Shown here in pieces: positions 5,928-6,628 of a stretch of 6,628 bases of DNA (position 1 is the first letter of the stretch; each line of letters opens with the position of its first letter). Made by a program: the position numbers and the translations under genes. The DNA is from Crocinitomicaceae bacterium (GTDB lineage Bacteria; Bacteroidota; Bacteroidia; Flavobacteriales_D; Crocinitomicaceae), in assembly GCA_013215515.1 (NCBI GenBank), contig JABSPC010000047.1:1-6628 (forward strand). Direction: 5' to 3'. Below the pieces are notes generated by a model. That model was given only the letters and a program-made list of their open reading frames with translations. It ran no database searches and was not told the origin of the DNA.

Positions 5928-6628
5928 ATGATAAGATTTTATTTTAAAAATTTCTTTTTAACGATACTGGCATTAATCAGTTTCAATTTTACTGCTAATT
6001 CTCAAATCCAAGGGAAAATTGATTCGCTTACTAAAGTTGTAAACAATAGTTCTTCGGATTCAACTATATGCAACGCGCATATGAGCATTGGAAAATTATA
6101 CAAGAAGACAAAATCAATCGATAAGGAATTACAATCATATATTGCAGCTGAAAAGATAATCCCTAAACATTTAAAAGAGGATAAAAACCCTCACATATAT
6201 TACTTAGAATCCAAAGCGAACATTCTTAATCTTAAAGGTATTATTTTCAGGAAGTTTGGGAATTACTCTGAATCCTTATCATACTATTTCAAGGCTCAAG
6301 ATATTTTCATGAAATTAAATGACACTGTTATAATCGCTTCCATAAACTTCAATATTGGGGCCATTTATAGATACAAAGAGGAATACGACAAATCAATCGA
6401 ATACTATAAGAAGAGTCTTGAAGTTAGAAAAATAACAAATGACATTGGAGGCCTAATAAATTCCTATAATGTGATTGGAATTGTTCATAGAAAACTATGA
6501 GCTCGCTTTGAAATATTACCAAAAATAGTTGGATCTATCTTTACAAAAAAAAGACAGTGCATTCTTGATTCAATCCTATATTAATATGAGCGTCGTTTAT
6601 GCCGTAGCGAGGAACCATTACAAGGCGC
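5928..6628 (+). pseudogene. secreted TPR-repeat protein gene, broken by frameshift and stop (3' end outside window)
   Basis: The intact first part (190 codons, stop at 6498-6500) begins with a signal peptide (MIRFYFKNFFLTILALISFN, then TANSQ) followed by tetratricopeptide helices. Three repeats are spaced exactly 40 residues apart at Gly104 (GIIFRKFGNYSESLSYY), Gly144 (GAIYRYKEEYDKSIEYY) and Gly184 (GIVHRKL). The third is cut by TGA, but its continuation is obvious in another frame from 6496: YELALKYYQK, then a TAG at 6526-6528, then LDLSLQKKDSAFLIQ and INMSVVYAVARNHYKA to the window end. So there are two separate lesions. Bacteroidetes TPR proteins of this build usually continue into a membrane segment and a LuxR-type HTH or a histidine kinase; the part beyond the window would decide. 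I start at the ATG at 5928, not at an upstream TTG at 5916, because the signal peptide begins there. The gene lies 20 bp after hutD with no promoter match, but no functional link to hut is implied. Confidence 0.82.
6493..6528 (+). other. frameshift junction and in-frame TAG in the TPR gene
   Basis: Reading shifts from the frame of the signal-peptide ORF (last sense codon CTA at 6495-6497, then TGA) to the frame starting TAT at 6496. Compared with the two earlier repeats, nine bases should separate the Lys codon (6492-6494) from the conserved Tyr codon (6496-6498), but only one is present, which implies about 8 lost bases. The TAG at 6526-6528 falls at the repeat position where the others have Ala123 and Ser163, so it could be a one-base change from TCG (Ser). 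Neither lesion explains the other. Confidence 0.7.

Noticed and set aside
6488..6500. Simple one-base homopolymer error in the A-run as the cause of the TPR frameshift
   Set aside because: Changing the A-run by one or two bases restores the frame but leaves the repeat two or three residues short, and it does not remove the TAG at 6526-6528. An assembly error cannot be fully excluded without reads.

Overview
The window is AT-rich DNA with the hallmarks of a Bacteroidetes (Bacteroidota) chromosome, most likely a marine or aquatic Flavobacteriales-type organism. The evidence is: several starts without a clear Shine-Dalgarno, a perfect match to the Bacteroidetes -7 promoter box (TAnnTTTG), a small lipoprotein, an AraC-type regulator with a cupin-like N-terminus, and a secreted TPR protein of a style common in that phylum. 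The assignment to phylum is fairly firm; anything finer is a guess.

Layout. (a) 1-244: the 3' end of an NTF2/SnoaL-like gene. It abuts stop-to-stop with a small reverse-strand lipoprotein gene carrying one PKD-like domain (245-580). (b) 581-733: a divergent intergenic region with two inverted repeats. (c) 734-1657: an AraC/XylS-family transcription regulator. (d) 1710-3131, reverse strand: an NhaC-family transporter, convergent with the regulator. (e) 3132-3181: a 50-bp divergent promoter region. (f) 3182-5907: a tight three-gene operon, hutG-hutF-hutD, with 1-bp gaps between genes. (g) 5928 to the window end: a TPR-protein gene that is broken by a frameshift and by a separate in-frame stop codon.

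The core is the lower half of histidine degradation by the five-step route. HutF deiminates N-formimino-L-glutamate to N-formyl-L-glutamate plus ammonia. HutG hydrolyses that to glutamate plus formate. HutD is the bicupin accessory protein that travels with hut genes. The upper enzymes (HutH, HutU, HutI) are not in this window and must lie elsewhere if the pathway is complete. The NhaC-family transporter shares the 50-bp divergent promoter region with the operon, so it may import histidine or urocanate, or provide sodium/proton coupling; this is inferred from context only.

No CRISPR array, tRNA, rRNA, insertion sequence or convincing intrinsic terminator was seen. I found no clearly undescribed system. 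The most noteworthy points are the doubly broken TPR gene, whose 40-residue repeat period lets the missing bases be counted, and the transporter/hut divergent pair.
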